NCBI GenBank assembly: GCA_021307315.1
Contig: JAJSPD010000117.1
Span: 29,508-93,507, forward strand
Direction of reading: 5' to 3'
Length of the DNA: 64,000 nt
Origin: Bisporella sp. PMI_857
Lineage: Eukaryota > Ascomycota > Leotiomycetes > Helotiales > Helotiaceae
The position numbers were made by a program, and so were the translations under genes. Each line of letters begins with the position of its first letter. Position 1 is the stretch's first letter. Under the pieces are notes generated by a model. That model saw only the letters and a list, made by a program, of their open reading frames with translations. It was not told the DNA's origin and did no database searches. Of the stretch, positions 33,835-43,468 are shown one piece after another.

Positions 33835-34087
33835 TTTAACACTGTACTACCATATTCAGTGCATGTCAGTGACCTTTTACATTGAAATCGCCCACTATCA
33901 CGTCACTGATAACCATCGATTTTGTTGACCCTACCACGTGATTCGCGCCCCTTTTATTTCCAGATCCAAGCCTCATATCTCAGGCCACAACTTTCTCCCG
34001 CCAACAAAGGCAGCTTTCTACCTTCTCCTTTCGTCACCTCTGAGCCCCCCGTTTCAGGGCCTCGGCGTGCGCAGCGCGCGTTACCAG
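33835..34087 (+). mobile_element. Helitron 3' end with terminal hairpin
   Basis: This matches the window's first 250 bp. It ends in the GCGTGC-GCA-GCGCGC hairpin followed by GTTACCAG; the other copy has canonical CTAG, so this terminus has one base change in CTRR. It marks the 3' border of the element that carries the Rep-helicase. 34088-34631 is flanking DNA without a recognised gene. Confidence 0.75.
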
Positions 34088-34759
34088 TACTATATAAACA
34101 TGTAGACCTTCTCGGCCCTCGCTTAGATTTCCTAAATGAGGACACTCGTCCGAATGCAGTAACCCGAAGGGCTGCGGATGGGGCGTTCTGATTAGATAAG
34201 GTTAACAACTCAAGGCGAACGGGGATCTCGATCCGTGGATCTCAGGGAGAAGGACTCAAAGGTGTGAACGACTATCAATTGTTATAACGAAGAGAACAAG
34301 CTACAGACAGAAGGGGGGAAGGAAAGCAGTGCCTTATATACAGGAGGCTGGCCAGGGGCCAGCCTAAGCGAGCCCTGTGGTGTCAGGGGCCAAGCTCTAA
34401 GCGAGACAGGGCCAGGGCCGTGATAATATGTATTAAAGTTTAACTTGTGGTTTAATTTTCTTTTATAAAATGCTGTTTCTAAAATAACCTGTCGTTAACT
34501 TATTACACTTGGTTGTAGTCCTTGTCTGTTTTTGGCCGTTGTTTTTGCCTCTGCCTCAATTCTCGTGTATGTCTGCCTATGTAAGATACCCACCCCTGAT
34601 GGGCCAAAATCCCGCTTGGATGCCACGCTTATTATGGGCAGTTATTAGGCCTATTGGCGAGGAGAGTGACGCCGTTATTGAGAAGATTTCCAGATGTTTG
34701 GAAGTAGGTATCAATCGAAGGAAGGACGAGTGAACATCTACCCATGTTAATAGACTTAA

Positions 34760-37214
34760 CGGCAAATATCTCAAATACCATCATTTTTTTGCCAAATATC
34801 TCATATACCATACTTTTTTTGCCGAATATCTCATATACCACTTCTATGGTATTTCAGATATACGGCAACAAATACATGGTATATGAGATATTTGGCAACA
34901 CGCACTGTAAAGCCTGTAATACAGGCGTTATAAGCCTAAATCAATATCATTCTGTCTAACTCTCTATTCTTCAGTTTCCATTCCATATTCTCTTCCAGAC
35001 CTTGTAGCGTATCGTAAAGGTAATACAATATCGACCAGATCCTGATTCACAAATATTTCGCTATTGACCTCTGAAAGCTCGCTGTCGCTATCCAGTTGAT
35101 CAACCTCCTCTATTTGTATGCCCAATTCTCGATCAAGGCGCTCTTCCTCTTCTTCATCCTCATCCTCTCTATCCTCTCCTTCATCCTCTCCTTCATCATC
35201 TCCTTCATCATCTCCTTCATCATCTCCTTCATCCTCAGATTGTAGCCATTCCCAGGCTCGTTGTCGACGTCCACTAGCAACAGGCTGGTTCGTACAACGA
35301 CGACGATTATGACCCCAATCAAGGCAATTGCCACAGCGCGTTTGCCTTCTATTCCAAGTGCCTTTGCGTATTCGTTTAGATCGAGGTCGACCGATTGACT
35401 TTCGTACTATAGGAGGTTGAATTGAATTATCGCGGGGTAGGTCTATCATCGATACTGGTAATAATGAACGTCGATAAGTTTTGCGATATTCCTCAGCTGT
35501 AAACCAATCGACAAAATAGTCAATTGGATCAATACGAAGAATCCTTGCAGCTGCAATTGCGTGAGAACAGGGCGATTGAAACTGATAAAAATCTGTACAG
35601 TCGCAAAGCTTTTTATCGAAATCAACCACCCACTTACGGCTTGTTTCTGGATCCTCAACTTGTGCAATACTATTGCTCGAAGGATAAACGCGATATCGAT
35701 GAGAAGCTTTCAAATAAGCTTTAAATTTGGCCATAGGTACGTCGGCGAGGCTCTCAGCTTTGCTTCCTTCTGTCTGTCTTTTATACCACGTTTCTAGAGT
35801 CGAAAGATAGATTCCATCTAACAATCGAAGAGGAGGCATCTGGCGATATTTGTTCCAAGCTGAATTTAAAGACTCAACAATATTCGAAGTGTTGTGGCCA
35901 AATTGAGGGTATTGCGAGTAAGCTTTAGTCCAAAGCTTGTTGTCGATATCAGAAAGGTAATTGAACGCGTCGATACTCAATTCTCTTATTTTCATCATTT
36001 CAGCTTGAAACAACTGAGGTGTTTTTGCTTCACATGCTCTCCAGAATAATGGCCTTATTCTATTACCAAATCTTTGCTGTAAGTTATCCGCAATATGCTG
36101 ACAGCAATGAAGATGAATAGCGTCAGGAAATAGCTCTGCAACAGCGTTTGCCATTCCTTTCTCACGATCAGAAATGAAAGTATGCTGGCCTTGTAAAGTA
36201 ACAGGGAAAGCAAGCTTAAGGTGATGTAAAAACCACCTCCACCAATATTGGTCTTCAACAGGTACTAATCCCCAGGCTAAAGGAACAACTTTCTCGTTGG
36301 CGTCGATTCCACAGCAGATCATCAATATCATACGATACCGAGATTTCGTATGAGTTCCATCAATAGCAAAGAACTGACGGATATACCTAGAAGCTTTACG
36401 AAGAGGGCCTGGAGCAAAAAAAGCTGCTTGGAATACTCCATCCGCCTGCGTTTGAAGTGCAGCGTAATTGCTTTCGTCGGCTTCTTTGAACCTCTCAATA
36501 TAGCCAGGAAACAGCGCAAAAGATTCAGTTTCATCACCATAAAGCTCCTCCAAAACAGCTTGTTTAACGCGGTACGCTTGAAGGTAAGGGATATTGTTGA
36601 AAAATTGAAGGCGTTCATTCGACTGAATTTGTTTGGGAGTAATATCAGGATTATCAACAATCGACGCTCGATGATGAGGTATTATAAACTTCAAATTATT
36701 CGTATTTGAAGCTGTGAAGTGATTTGTAGGAAAACAAGTATGAGGTTCCAGGTGAGTTATTACTACGCCTTTCTTCTTAGAATCAACAGCTCTAATTCTG
36801 AATTTGCAAATATTCGCAGTGCGGCATACGATATTGAAGCGTTGTTTGTCGGAATGAGTAGCTTTCCATGATTCAGAATTATTTGCAACAAAATCTTTTA
36901 TTGCTTCTTTTGCTAACGTAATATTAGAAAAATTATCACCGACGTGGAGTGCCATGGCTATAATGAAGTTACAAAAGGAAGGATAATCGATAATATACGA
37001 ATATTTGTTGTGCGTCAGGTGCTCTAGTCTCTTGGCGCAACGTACGAGTCCTTGAAATACAATATTTCTCATATACCATCGTTTTGTTGATAGGTATCTG
37101 AAATACCACTGTTTTGCGCCAAGAGACAAATGGTGGTATATGAGATATTCGGCAAAAAAAGTATGGTATATGAGATATTTGGCAAAAAAATGATGGTATT
37201 TGAGATATTTGCCG
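34760..37214 (-). mobile_element. Mutator-like element (MULE), 2455 bp, 9-bp TSD
   Basis: The terminal inverted repeats are virtually identical over ~82 bp (34760-34841 and 37133-37214). Each consists of three tandem variants of TGCCAAATATCTCATATACC separated by T-runs. The target duplication TAGACTTAA (34751-34759, 37215-37223) is nine bases, diagnostic of the Mutator superfamily. A further inverted copy of the TATGGTATATGAGATATTTG motif lies just inside each end. The element encodes one intact transposase. Confidence 0.95.
34964..36955 (-). CDS. MULE transposase
   Basis: I choose ATG 36955 (MALHVGDNFSNITLAKEAI), giving 663 residues; the frame is open further upstream into the TIR region but that part is not protein-like. 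A FAR1/WRKY-GCM1-like zinc-binding N-terminus (CRTANICKFRIRA, ITHLEPHTC) is followed by the MULE RNase-H-fold: FFAIDGTHTKSRY with the first D (~199), FISDREKGM with the second D (~263), the conserved CCQH (~285) and NIVESLNS with the E (~361). Next is a SWIM zinc finger, CDC..CSH (~451-465). A CCHC knuckle CGNCLDWGHNRRRC (~541) and a strongly acidic GDDEGDDEGDDE tail complete it. Every expected motif is intact. Confidence 0.92.
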   Translation of the reverse strand: MALHVGDNFSNITLAKEAIKDFVANNSESWKATHSDKQRFNIVCRTANICKFRIRAVDSKKKGVVITHLEPHTCFPTNHFTASNTNNLKFIIPHHRASIVDNPDITPKQIQSNERLQFFNNIPYLQAYRVKQAVLEELYGDETESFALFPGYIERFKEADESNYAALQTQADGVFQAAFFAPGPLRKASRYIRQFFAIDGTHTKSRYRMILMICCGIDANEKVVPLAWGLVPVEDQYWWRWFLHHLKLAFPVTLQGQHTFISDREKGMANAVAELFPDAIHLHCCQHIADNLQQRFGNRIRPLFWRACEAKTPQLFQAEMMKIRELSIDAFNYLSDIDNKLWTKAYSQYPQFGHNTSNIVESLNSAWNKYRQMPPLRLLDGIYLSTLETWYKRQTEGSKAESLADVPMAKFKAYLKASHRYRVYPSSNSIAQVEDPETSRKWVVDFDKKLCDCTDFYQFQSPCSHAIAAARILRIDPIDYFVDWFTAEEYRKTYRRSLLPVSMIDLPRDNSIQPPIVRKSIGRPRSKRIRKGTWNRRQTRCGNCLDWGHNRRRCTNQPVASGRRQRAWEWLQSEDEGDDEGDDEGDDEGEDEGEDREDEDEEEEERLDRELGIQIEEVDQLDSDSELSEVNSEIFVNQDLVDIVLPLRYATRSGREYGMETEE

Positions 37215-37638
37215 TAGACTTAATAGCGGCGGAAACGTCACTTGGCGACATGTGTGCACCGTTATCTACCAGAGCCTGCAATCCATTGACAACAGCCAGG
37301 AATGTGCCCTGATCGACAAGCTCATTATTTGCGTGCTGGACATTTTTATCGGGGTTGGAGACGAATATAAACTGGTTATCGAGGACAGCCTTATGGCTTA
37401 ATTCATCCTTCTCGTTTGCAAGTGCAATTGCTGCTTGAGAAACTAGGTCTCTTGAGTTGAGCGACTCCGCGACTGAAAGAAATTGCGAAACTTTGCTGGT
37501 GTCTGACGCCCATTGGTTCTGAGCGTCTGCGATGTTCTGGAGCGTCGGGAGATTACCTTGTCGGGAAATTATCGGGCCACAGTGGGCGATTTTGGAACCG
37601 AGTAAGAACAACATGGCGGCAGTGGTTGAGTATTTCAT

Positions 37639-38257
37639 TCTGAAATATATATATATCAGGTGAGGCTGGTTGGGGTGAGCTTAATGAACAGATTTGACAC
37701 GCGCGAAGATGGAAGGTTTGTGTAGGTGTGATGAAATGCCCTCAATCAGCTGGAGAAAACTTCTTTTTGTATTTGATTGAAAGGCGAGTGTCATAGAAAA
37801 ACGTAAATACATTCTTACTTTGATTTCTTAAAATAGGATCGTGGCTGTGTAAAACGAGATTGTGCGGATCTGGTTCTAAAACGGGATGCCAGACGAGGAA
37901 CTACCGACACCAGTTCTGGGCCCCCTATCTAGGTAGCCGACTCTGGCACGCGAACGATATATGTCCGCAAAGACCATCAGGTGTTTGGACTGACGAGGGA
38001 GTAACCCGTATTTTTGTAATGTGTGACATTATACCTTCTCGAGCTAGTCCGCGTCTTCGGGTTAGGGTAGCCATTAATCTGCATCCTAAGACAAAGTAAC
38101 GCATATTGACGCTTGACTAACTCTTCTATAAGCCCTCGAGTCCTCTCCCAATTATTAATTCCATAAATCTCCCCTACGCGCCATCCATGTCCAAGCAATC
38201 GATCCCTTCTTTAAGTGTTTCGGCTTTATAATACTCGCTTCACCATCACCAATTCCC
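37639..38257. other. Upstream region of the split secreted-protein gene
   Basis: Contains a TATATATAT tract immediately 5' of the gene. Minus-strand coding-like words (RTRGLIEELVKRQYALL) occur near 38100-38190 in broken frames; I could not assign them. Confidence 0.35.
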
Positions 38258-38452
38258 AAATATCGATTCAGGAAGTTCACAAAGTAATGCAATGAACGAT
38301 TGATTGATCTCTGAAGTTTTCTACATACAGGAAGCAAGCTCTTCTTATATGCAAGTGGAGTGCGTAAGTCATTACGAATGATGACGACTCAGCCCTTAAG
38401 GGCCGCGTAAGGAGAGTAAGTGGCAAACTATAGTTCCTGATTCAACACCAAA
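38258..38452 (+). repeat. Dispersed repeat, copy 1 (partner 42797-42996)
   Basis: About 190 bp, from ATCGATTCAGGAAGTTCAC to TATAGTTCCTGATTC, recurs in the same orientation at 42797-42996 with roughly nine in ten bases the same by eye. No open frame is shared. The outer ends show no clear inverted repeat or duplication. 38453-38698 holds nothing else recognised. Confidence 0.7.
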
Positions 38453-38698
38453 GGAAATCTCTGTCCGGTGCTGTTCACTTACGAGGGAGTCAGCGGCTGC
38501 AGTTGGAGAAGTGGATGAAGAAGTTGACAGGACTGGGGAATGAAGGAGACGGTAACTTTACTTGTTCTCGTGCTGCCTCATTTTAGATAGGGCTTTTGAA
38601 TTTTGGTCCTCCCCCACTCACTCAATATAACGTATGTACCGGACGTAGCACGAGGAATCAAGAAGAAGATTGGGTCTTCCTCGCGCTTTTTAGAGAAG

Positions 38699-40482
38699 AC
38701 AATGATAGTAGTAGTAGTAGTTTATTGCGCCCGGCTAAGCCTAAAAGGCCCTATTCTATATTACATAATACACTTCCTTCGGTGTTTCTAATGCCTCCTG
38801 AAGCCCATACAGAACTGCTTCTATTTACATTTTCCAATTTCAGTAACACATATTCAACGTGGTCTTGTGCGTAGTTAGTAGCAAGTTAACTTGAAGTTCA
38901 TTCCTCCAAGTGTTCAATGTCCTATTGTCGGCGACTGAAGCGAGACCTGCTGGGGACGAGGGTGATAAAGGGTTAGTCGGAATAAAAGAAAGAAATGGGA
39001 GTTCCTATTGTAGGGAGTTAGTTGCCTGCTCTACTTCCATGTCCAGTCGTCTTGTGGCTATGGCAAACTTGATCGTTGCTCGAACCGCGTCTATATTTGG
39101 TGTCCATTTCTCCGGGTCAGATGGAGCTTTTCCCCCCAGGTAGAAGGAGAGGTTGCCTCTTCTGGTGTCTGTGTGTGCTAGCATTTGCGTTCGGTATGCG
39201 TCCCATCTCGTGCATCGGAAAAGGAAGTGCTTGACAGTTTCTGTTGCCTGTCCGCAGGCACATTGGTCAGATTCCGCTGCTCCAATCCGGTGAAGATATC
39301 CGTTCAGTCGTGCCATTCCTGTACGGAGCTGTGCTAATACGCTCGCTTCTCTCCGCTTGAGACCGTCGTATAGGGTACGAGTATGTTTTCCTGGCAGTGC
39401 GGTGTCCATTTCTCTGGAATACTTTCCCACCTCGTCTGGTAGTGTTCTTGTTGCCCTTTCTGCTTTTTCCTTGTTGATGGTTGTGGATTTGGCTTGGTAG
39501 CATTGCCCTTGCGGTGTTCGGCCGGACTCGGTAGCCTGTCGTGCGGCTTCCTTTGCTCTCCTGCCGAGCTCGAAGCTCTCCTGAGACGGGATCCAGATCA
39601 TGGAGATAGAATTGCCTCCTTTTCTCAGCGTGGAAGCTACCTTGTAGATTTCTTTAATGCTGGTTTGCCCTGATTGATGTCTTGGTTGGCTCGTTGCTAG
39701 CAGGGCTCCCTGGTTGCTTGAAATAATCGTGATCTGTCTTCCCACCAGGTGTATAGGTAGGCGCTTCATTGCCATCGCTATCGCGGCGAGTTCAGCCGTG
39801 TACGGGTTCTGTTCCGTTCTTGCTCCCAGCGTGACTGAGTATGCAATCGGTTCTCTGCCTGTTACAATGCCGAGAGTGTCGTGGATAGTTCCTCCCATCC
39901 CAACTATCGACTTTCTCGTGGACGAGCTTGTCGCAACCCGAATGCCGCAAATGGTATTCGCAATATTAGTAGTCTCCTCTGTTCCGAGGTCGATGGTCGC
40001 AAGGATCCGTTCCTCCCACGGAGCTATCACATAGGGTTGAATGACCTCCATCTTATCTGTTGGCATGTTTTGATGCGCATGAGCTATCTTTTGCAATGGT
40101 GACGTGAATCTCCGGAGTACTCTAGTGTTTAGCTTCGATATCGGATTCGTCTCGGGGAGCGTGCGGATGTTGACCCACAACTTCGTGGCCTTCTCTGCCC
40201 ACCGCTCGCTCACTGTGCGTATGCTGGCCTCGGTTTCTGCAACTGCAGTTGCGACGGTTCGGAAAGCTCCTGTGACGGCTTGTGCTCCGATTCTTTGTAT
40301 TCTGTTCATTAAGGCCATACCCTTGCATCCACAAGCATACATCCACACGTTTGACGCGTAGTCCACGACTGGCGCTACCGTCGCTCCAAAAGGCTGCCTT
40401 GCAGTTGTGGGGGAGACCAGCCGTAGCCGTTTTAATGCCATCGCGGCAAGAAGGCCTTTGGTCGTGTTGTTGTGTTCTAAGC
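38699..40482 (-). pseudogene. Tad-like LINE, copy 2 (5'-truncated, open RNase H frame)
   Basis: From the breakpoint at ~40480 a single frame stays open to 39005. It covers the RT thumb (FGATVAPVVDYASNVW, ASIRTVSERWAEKATKLW), the RNase H-like part (IRVATSSSTRK..GGTIHD; PYTAELAAIAMAMKRLPIHL; ITIISSNQGALLA) and the CCHC knuckle CACGQATETVKHFLFRC. The usual first RNase H aspartate is replaced in the IRVATSSS block. The ~300 bp 3' UTR ends AATAAACTACTACTACTAC, a trinucleotide tail. The 5' end joins unrelated sequence, as expected for incomplete reverse transcription. Less mutated than copy 1. Confidence 0.9.
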
Positions 40483-40841
40483 TACGTGTCGCGAAGAGGT
40501 TGCAGGTCCCGAGGGGACCCACAACTCTTCACGTGACTAGTTACATGCGTTCCAACAATAATAGGCCAATGAAAATTCCATGCATTGGGACACCTGGTAT
40601 GAATGTGTGCCTCACACTCGTCACTACAAGTTGTCATCAAAAATGCCAAGAAGATAACACTGACACTACAAGAGCAGTTCCAACATTAAATCATAAGACT
40701 AATTCGACGACGATGACGGAGTGACAGAGCCGTCTCTTAGCTGATGATACAAAACTTACGCGTCAGCCACTTTCAACTTTATTCACCCAAATTATTTGAT
40801 ACTCAAGGGTTTCACAATTGATTACGGTTAAATGAACAAAG

Positions 40842-41552
40842 ATGATTCCTACCACTTCTCTTTTAACATCTTCGCCAATAGTGTTAGCGAAACACCGTTT
40901 AATTTCGAAGCCCCTTAGACCGACGATTTCTATCTTCTGCGGAGCATCATCCGGAAAGTCACCCATTCATCTCGAAGCCGCACGTGCACTTGCTTTCACT
41001 TTACATAAACATCGTATTAAGCTGGTTTATGGTGGTGGGACCAGTGGCTTAATGGGAGAAATTGCGCGGACTTTGGTCTCCCTTTCAGGGCCAACAGCTG
41101 TCCACGGTATCATTCCAGCTCCGCTCCTTAGATATAAACAAAGAATGGATAAAGCAGACGTTCCAAACGAAAATATCTACGGCAGAACCACAATCGTGAA
41201 AGATATGCATTCAAGAAAACGATTAATGGTGGACGCAGTGGTCTCAGGAGGTCCAGGAAGTGGATTTATTGCGTTACCTGGTGGATATGGGACATTGGAA
41301 GAATTGATGGAGGTAGTCACATGGAATCAACTTGGAATCCATAATCGAGGCATCGTTGTTCTCAATGTGGAAGGTTATTGGAACGGCTTGATAAAGTGGA
41401 TAGCCACAGGTATTGACGCTGGCTTTGTAAATGAAAAGAACCAGAAAATCATTACGGAAGCAGCCGATGGTGAGGCAGCTATAGATGCTCTAAAGAAGTA
41501 CCAAGCTTGCGAGGGAAGGTTTAATCTGCAATGGACAGATACGGAGGTATAA
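40842..41552 (+). CDS. LOG-family cytokinin phosphoribohydrolase-like
   Basis: LOG enzymes cleave ribose 5'-phosphate from cytokinin nucleotides to release the free base; many relatives were first labelled lysine decarboxylases. The 236-residue single-exon protein has a Rossmann-type start (PTISIFCGASSG, 28-39), YGGGTSGLMGEIA (63-75), MHSRKRLM (122-129) and the signature PGGYGTLEE (146-154). The arginine and lysine of MxxRKxxM and the glutamates of the PGG box, which bind the phosphate and take part in catalysis, are present. Length is normal for a fungal LOG protein. It lies 360 bp downstream of a LINE breakpoint and is one of few undamaged host genes here. 40483-40841 is its presumed promoter region. 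Cytosolic location is expected. Cytokinin substrate is inferred from the family. Confidence 0.88.
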   Translation: MIPTTSLLTSSPIVLAKHRLISKPLRPTISIFCGASSGKSPIHLEAARALAFTLHKHRIKLVYGGGTSGLMGEIARTLVSLSGPTAVHGIIPAPLLRYKQRMDKADVPNENIYGRTTIVKDMHSRKRLMVDAVVSGGPGSGFIALPGGYGTLEELMEVVTWNQLGIHNRGIVVLNVEGYWNGLIKWIATGIDAGFVNEKNQKIITEAADGEAAIDALKKYQACEGRFNLQWTDTEV

Positions 41553-41624
41553 TTGAGTCGTTTGAGTTCCTATATGCTTGCGAGAAAGGGACCCTGTCGA
41601 TGGACGCCTCACTATGTATGTTGT

Positions 41625-41790
41625 CGATATTACCCACTCTCCTAAGTTTCCATAGAGGCAACTCCCAATCTGAGAATCTGTCCTTCTCCGCCAGTAGTCT
41701 TGCTTCGATAACGGCATGTAAATGGCTCAACCAAGAGGGGACACAATAGACAATTCCTTCAAATTTTCGAACCTGCTAACCTTTCTCCTG
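41625..41790 (-). pseudogene. C-terminal fragment of a 2EXR-like gene
   Basis: Reads RKFEGIVYCVPSWLSHLHAV followed by IEARLLAEKDRFSDWELP and LWKLRR. It parallels the C-terminus of the 2EXR protein at 13745-14458 (WLSNLHAVIEARL..EKQRF..W). The N-terminal domain is absent; the fragment abuts the 3' end of the LOG-like gene on the other strand. Confidence 0.65.
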
Positions 41791-41872
41791 TCGTTCGTTG
41801 TCTGCCATGCATTATTCCGCATCTCAATACCAACCGCTAGATAAGTTATTCAAGTTTCTCAATATTCTATTA

Positions 41873-42368
41873 CAGTAGTGTTCGAAAACGGCTTCAGTCC
41901 CCACTCAATGATTTTAATATTTGCACCACAGTTCTAAGATAAACTCGCACCAATTTTGGCTAGCCAAGCATGATGACCTGTATCAGTCCACCTCTGTCAT
42001 CCATTTCGTGCTCTCTGACGCCGACGTTTGCCGCTGTAAGTGCAAACCCTCAGAACAGGGGAAGAAAATTAATGCAGGTCATCATGTTTGGCTAGCCAAA
42101 ATTGGTGCTAGTTTGTCTTAGAACTGTGGTTGATGGTCTCCCTGTATTCTTACCTTCCACGGGCAAAAGGCGTAGCTTCGTAAAGCCACGGTCTTGCTCT
42201 TGATGGATATGGTAATTGTTGATTGTATTGAGTTCTACTCTACGTTCTAAGATGTAAGGGGTTGAGGTGGCATGAGAGTCATACAACCGGAATATACCCA
42301 CACGGTGGTGCAAATATTAAAATCATTGAGTGGGGACTGAAGCCGTTTTCAAACACTATTACTTACTG
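41873..42368. mobile_element. Long-TIR Tc1/mariner-type MITE, interrupted by a solo LTR
   Basis: Arms of ~110 bp, left 41873-41985 and right 42072-42368 minus the LTR, are almost perfect inverted copies (AACGGCTTCAGTCCCCACTC; TTGGCTAGCCAA). TA flanks both ends (41871-41872, 42369-42370) and the termini start CAGTA. Only ~86 bp of unique sequence lie between the arms. The right arm is split at GTGGT by the LTR at 42131-42304. Confidence 0.85.
42131..42304 (-). mobile_element. Solo LTR inside the long-TIR MITE, TSD GTGGT
   Basis: The 174 bp insert is flanked by GTGGT (42126-42130, 42305-42309); removing it restores the inverted-repeat arm exactly. Read on the minus strand it runs TGTGGGTATATTC.. 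to CCATCA (two extra bases CG at its start). It is closely similar to 43263-43468, which has an additional CACGTG-centred palindrome. Confidence 0.85.
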
Positions 42369-42796
42369 TACGGGTACGGTGCCAATAAGTTCAAAACTTG
42401 TACATACCTGGGAGCGGCCACACGCCATGCAAAGTGGTGCTTAGTGAACCTAGACCATGAGAAGTATATTGTCTACGGAGCGGTTATAAGTTAGCGAACT
42501 CCTGTATTAGAATAAGCCATGCCAAAGATTGGTTGGTACGTTCTCGATCCTTCGCTCCGGCTCTCTGGACATATGCGGAATATGGTAGGAATGTTGCCTC
42601 AACAGCAGTATTCAAATTGAGTTTGGAATCTTTCGTCTCCAATAGTACCGTATCATCCCGTGCGCTATTAATAACATGGCAGCTGATGGGGACCATTCGA
42701 GGTATCGTAGGATAAGTCCAGGTCTTTCTGCGTATATCTTTTAGGTAGATTTGTGAATATTAAAAATATTGTAATTGAGCTAAGTTAGACAATTAC

Positions 42797-42996
42797 TCTA
42801 TCGATTCAGGGAGTTCACAAAGTATGCAATGAACGATTGATTGATCTCTGCAGTTTTCTATATGCATGAAGCAAGCTCTTCTTATATGCAAGAGGAGTGC
42901 GTAAGTCATTACGAATGATGGCGACTCAGCTCTTAGGAGCCACGTAAGGAAAGTAAGTTAAGTGGCAAATTATAGTTCCTGATTCGACATATTCTT
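42797..42996 (+). repeat. Dispersed repeat, copy 2
   Basis: Partner of 38258-38452, same orientation; shares TGCAATGAACGATTGATTGA and GTGCGTAAGTCATTACGAAT. Surrounding sequence 42371-42796 and 42997-43262 shows no gene that I can support. Confidence 0.7.
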
Positions 42997-43262
42997 CTCA
43001 GGTGACGCATGAAGGAAAGCTGAGGTGCTAAGTGGTATTCTGACTTTGACGGTTGAGTAGCTCAGACTCCTGACAGACCTGGCATTTGTCGTCGTAGTCA
43101 ACCTACCGTATGTTTCAAAAGGAAATAGTTGAACAGCGGACGCGGATGCGAGTGGGTTATGCTTGGTTCTAGGCTACGGGAGTAGTATGAGCTAAAATTA
43201 GAGCAGAACAAGGTCAAGGTGCAGCATAGTCTTAGCCGCTTCTTCTTCTAATTATCATTAAT

Positions 43263-43468
43263 GATGGTTTCGCTGTGTTCTTACCTTCCACGGGGCAAGA
43301 GGCGTAGCTTCGTAAAGCCACGCTCTTGCTCTTGATGGATATGGTAATTGTTTTATTGTATTGAGTTCTACTCTACGCTCTAAGATATAAAGGGTTGGGG
43401 TGGCATGTGATAGCGCACGTGCCGCTATCACATGCCACGTGTGAGTCATACAACTGAATATACCCACA
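43263..43468 (-). mobile_element. LTR of the TGTGGGTATATTC family
   Basis: Minus-strand LTR of 206 bp, TGTGGGTATATTC to CCATCA, with a TATA-like TTTATATC. It carries the palindrome GTGGCATGTGATAGCG../..CGCTATCACATGCCAC absent from its relative at 42131. The flanks ATTAA and ATTAT match at four of five bases, and the right flank is Fot1 coding sequence while the left is not, so the site is probably a recombination junction. Confidence 0.65.

Larger units (their letters stand above)
34632..37638 (-). pseudogene. Secreted-protein gene split by a MULE
   Basis: The N-terminal part (37638-37215) encodes MKYSTTAAMLFLLGSKIAHC, a signal peptide, followed by NIADAQNQWASDTSKVSQFL, KDELSHKAVLDNQFIF and PSDVSAAIKS. 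The last nine bases are the target duplication TAGACTTAA. Across the 2455 bp element the reading frame resumes (from 34759) as NMGRCSLVLPSIDTYF, LLNNGVTLLANRPNNCP and a stop at 34632. Without the insertion and one copy of the duplication the frame is continuous, ~187 residues, without other damage. The family of small fungal secreted proteins with ALDKAVL/D-x-QF-like helices is known to me only as uncharacterised. The disruption is therefore probably recent. Candidate effector or surface protein; function unknown. Confidence 0.75.

Noticed and set aside
35110..35334. Serine/proline-rich and methionine/lysine-rich frames near the MULE C-terminus
   Set aside because: Out-of-frame readings of the GAtGAAGGA-type repeat that encodes the acidic tail of the transposase.
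36328..36660. Minus-strand and plus-strand frames of 110-119 codons inside the MULE
   Set aside because: They overlap the MULE catalytic domain in other frames and carry no recognisable motif.
42484..42696. 70-codon minus-strand frame (SCHVINSARDDTVLLETKDS)
   Set aside because: Coding-like wording but no start context, splice partner or second copy; too short to support.
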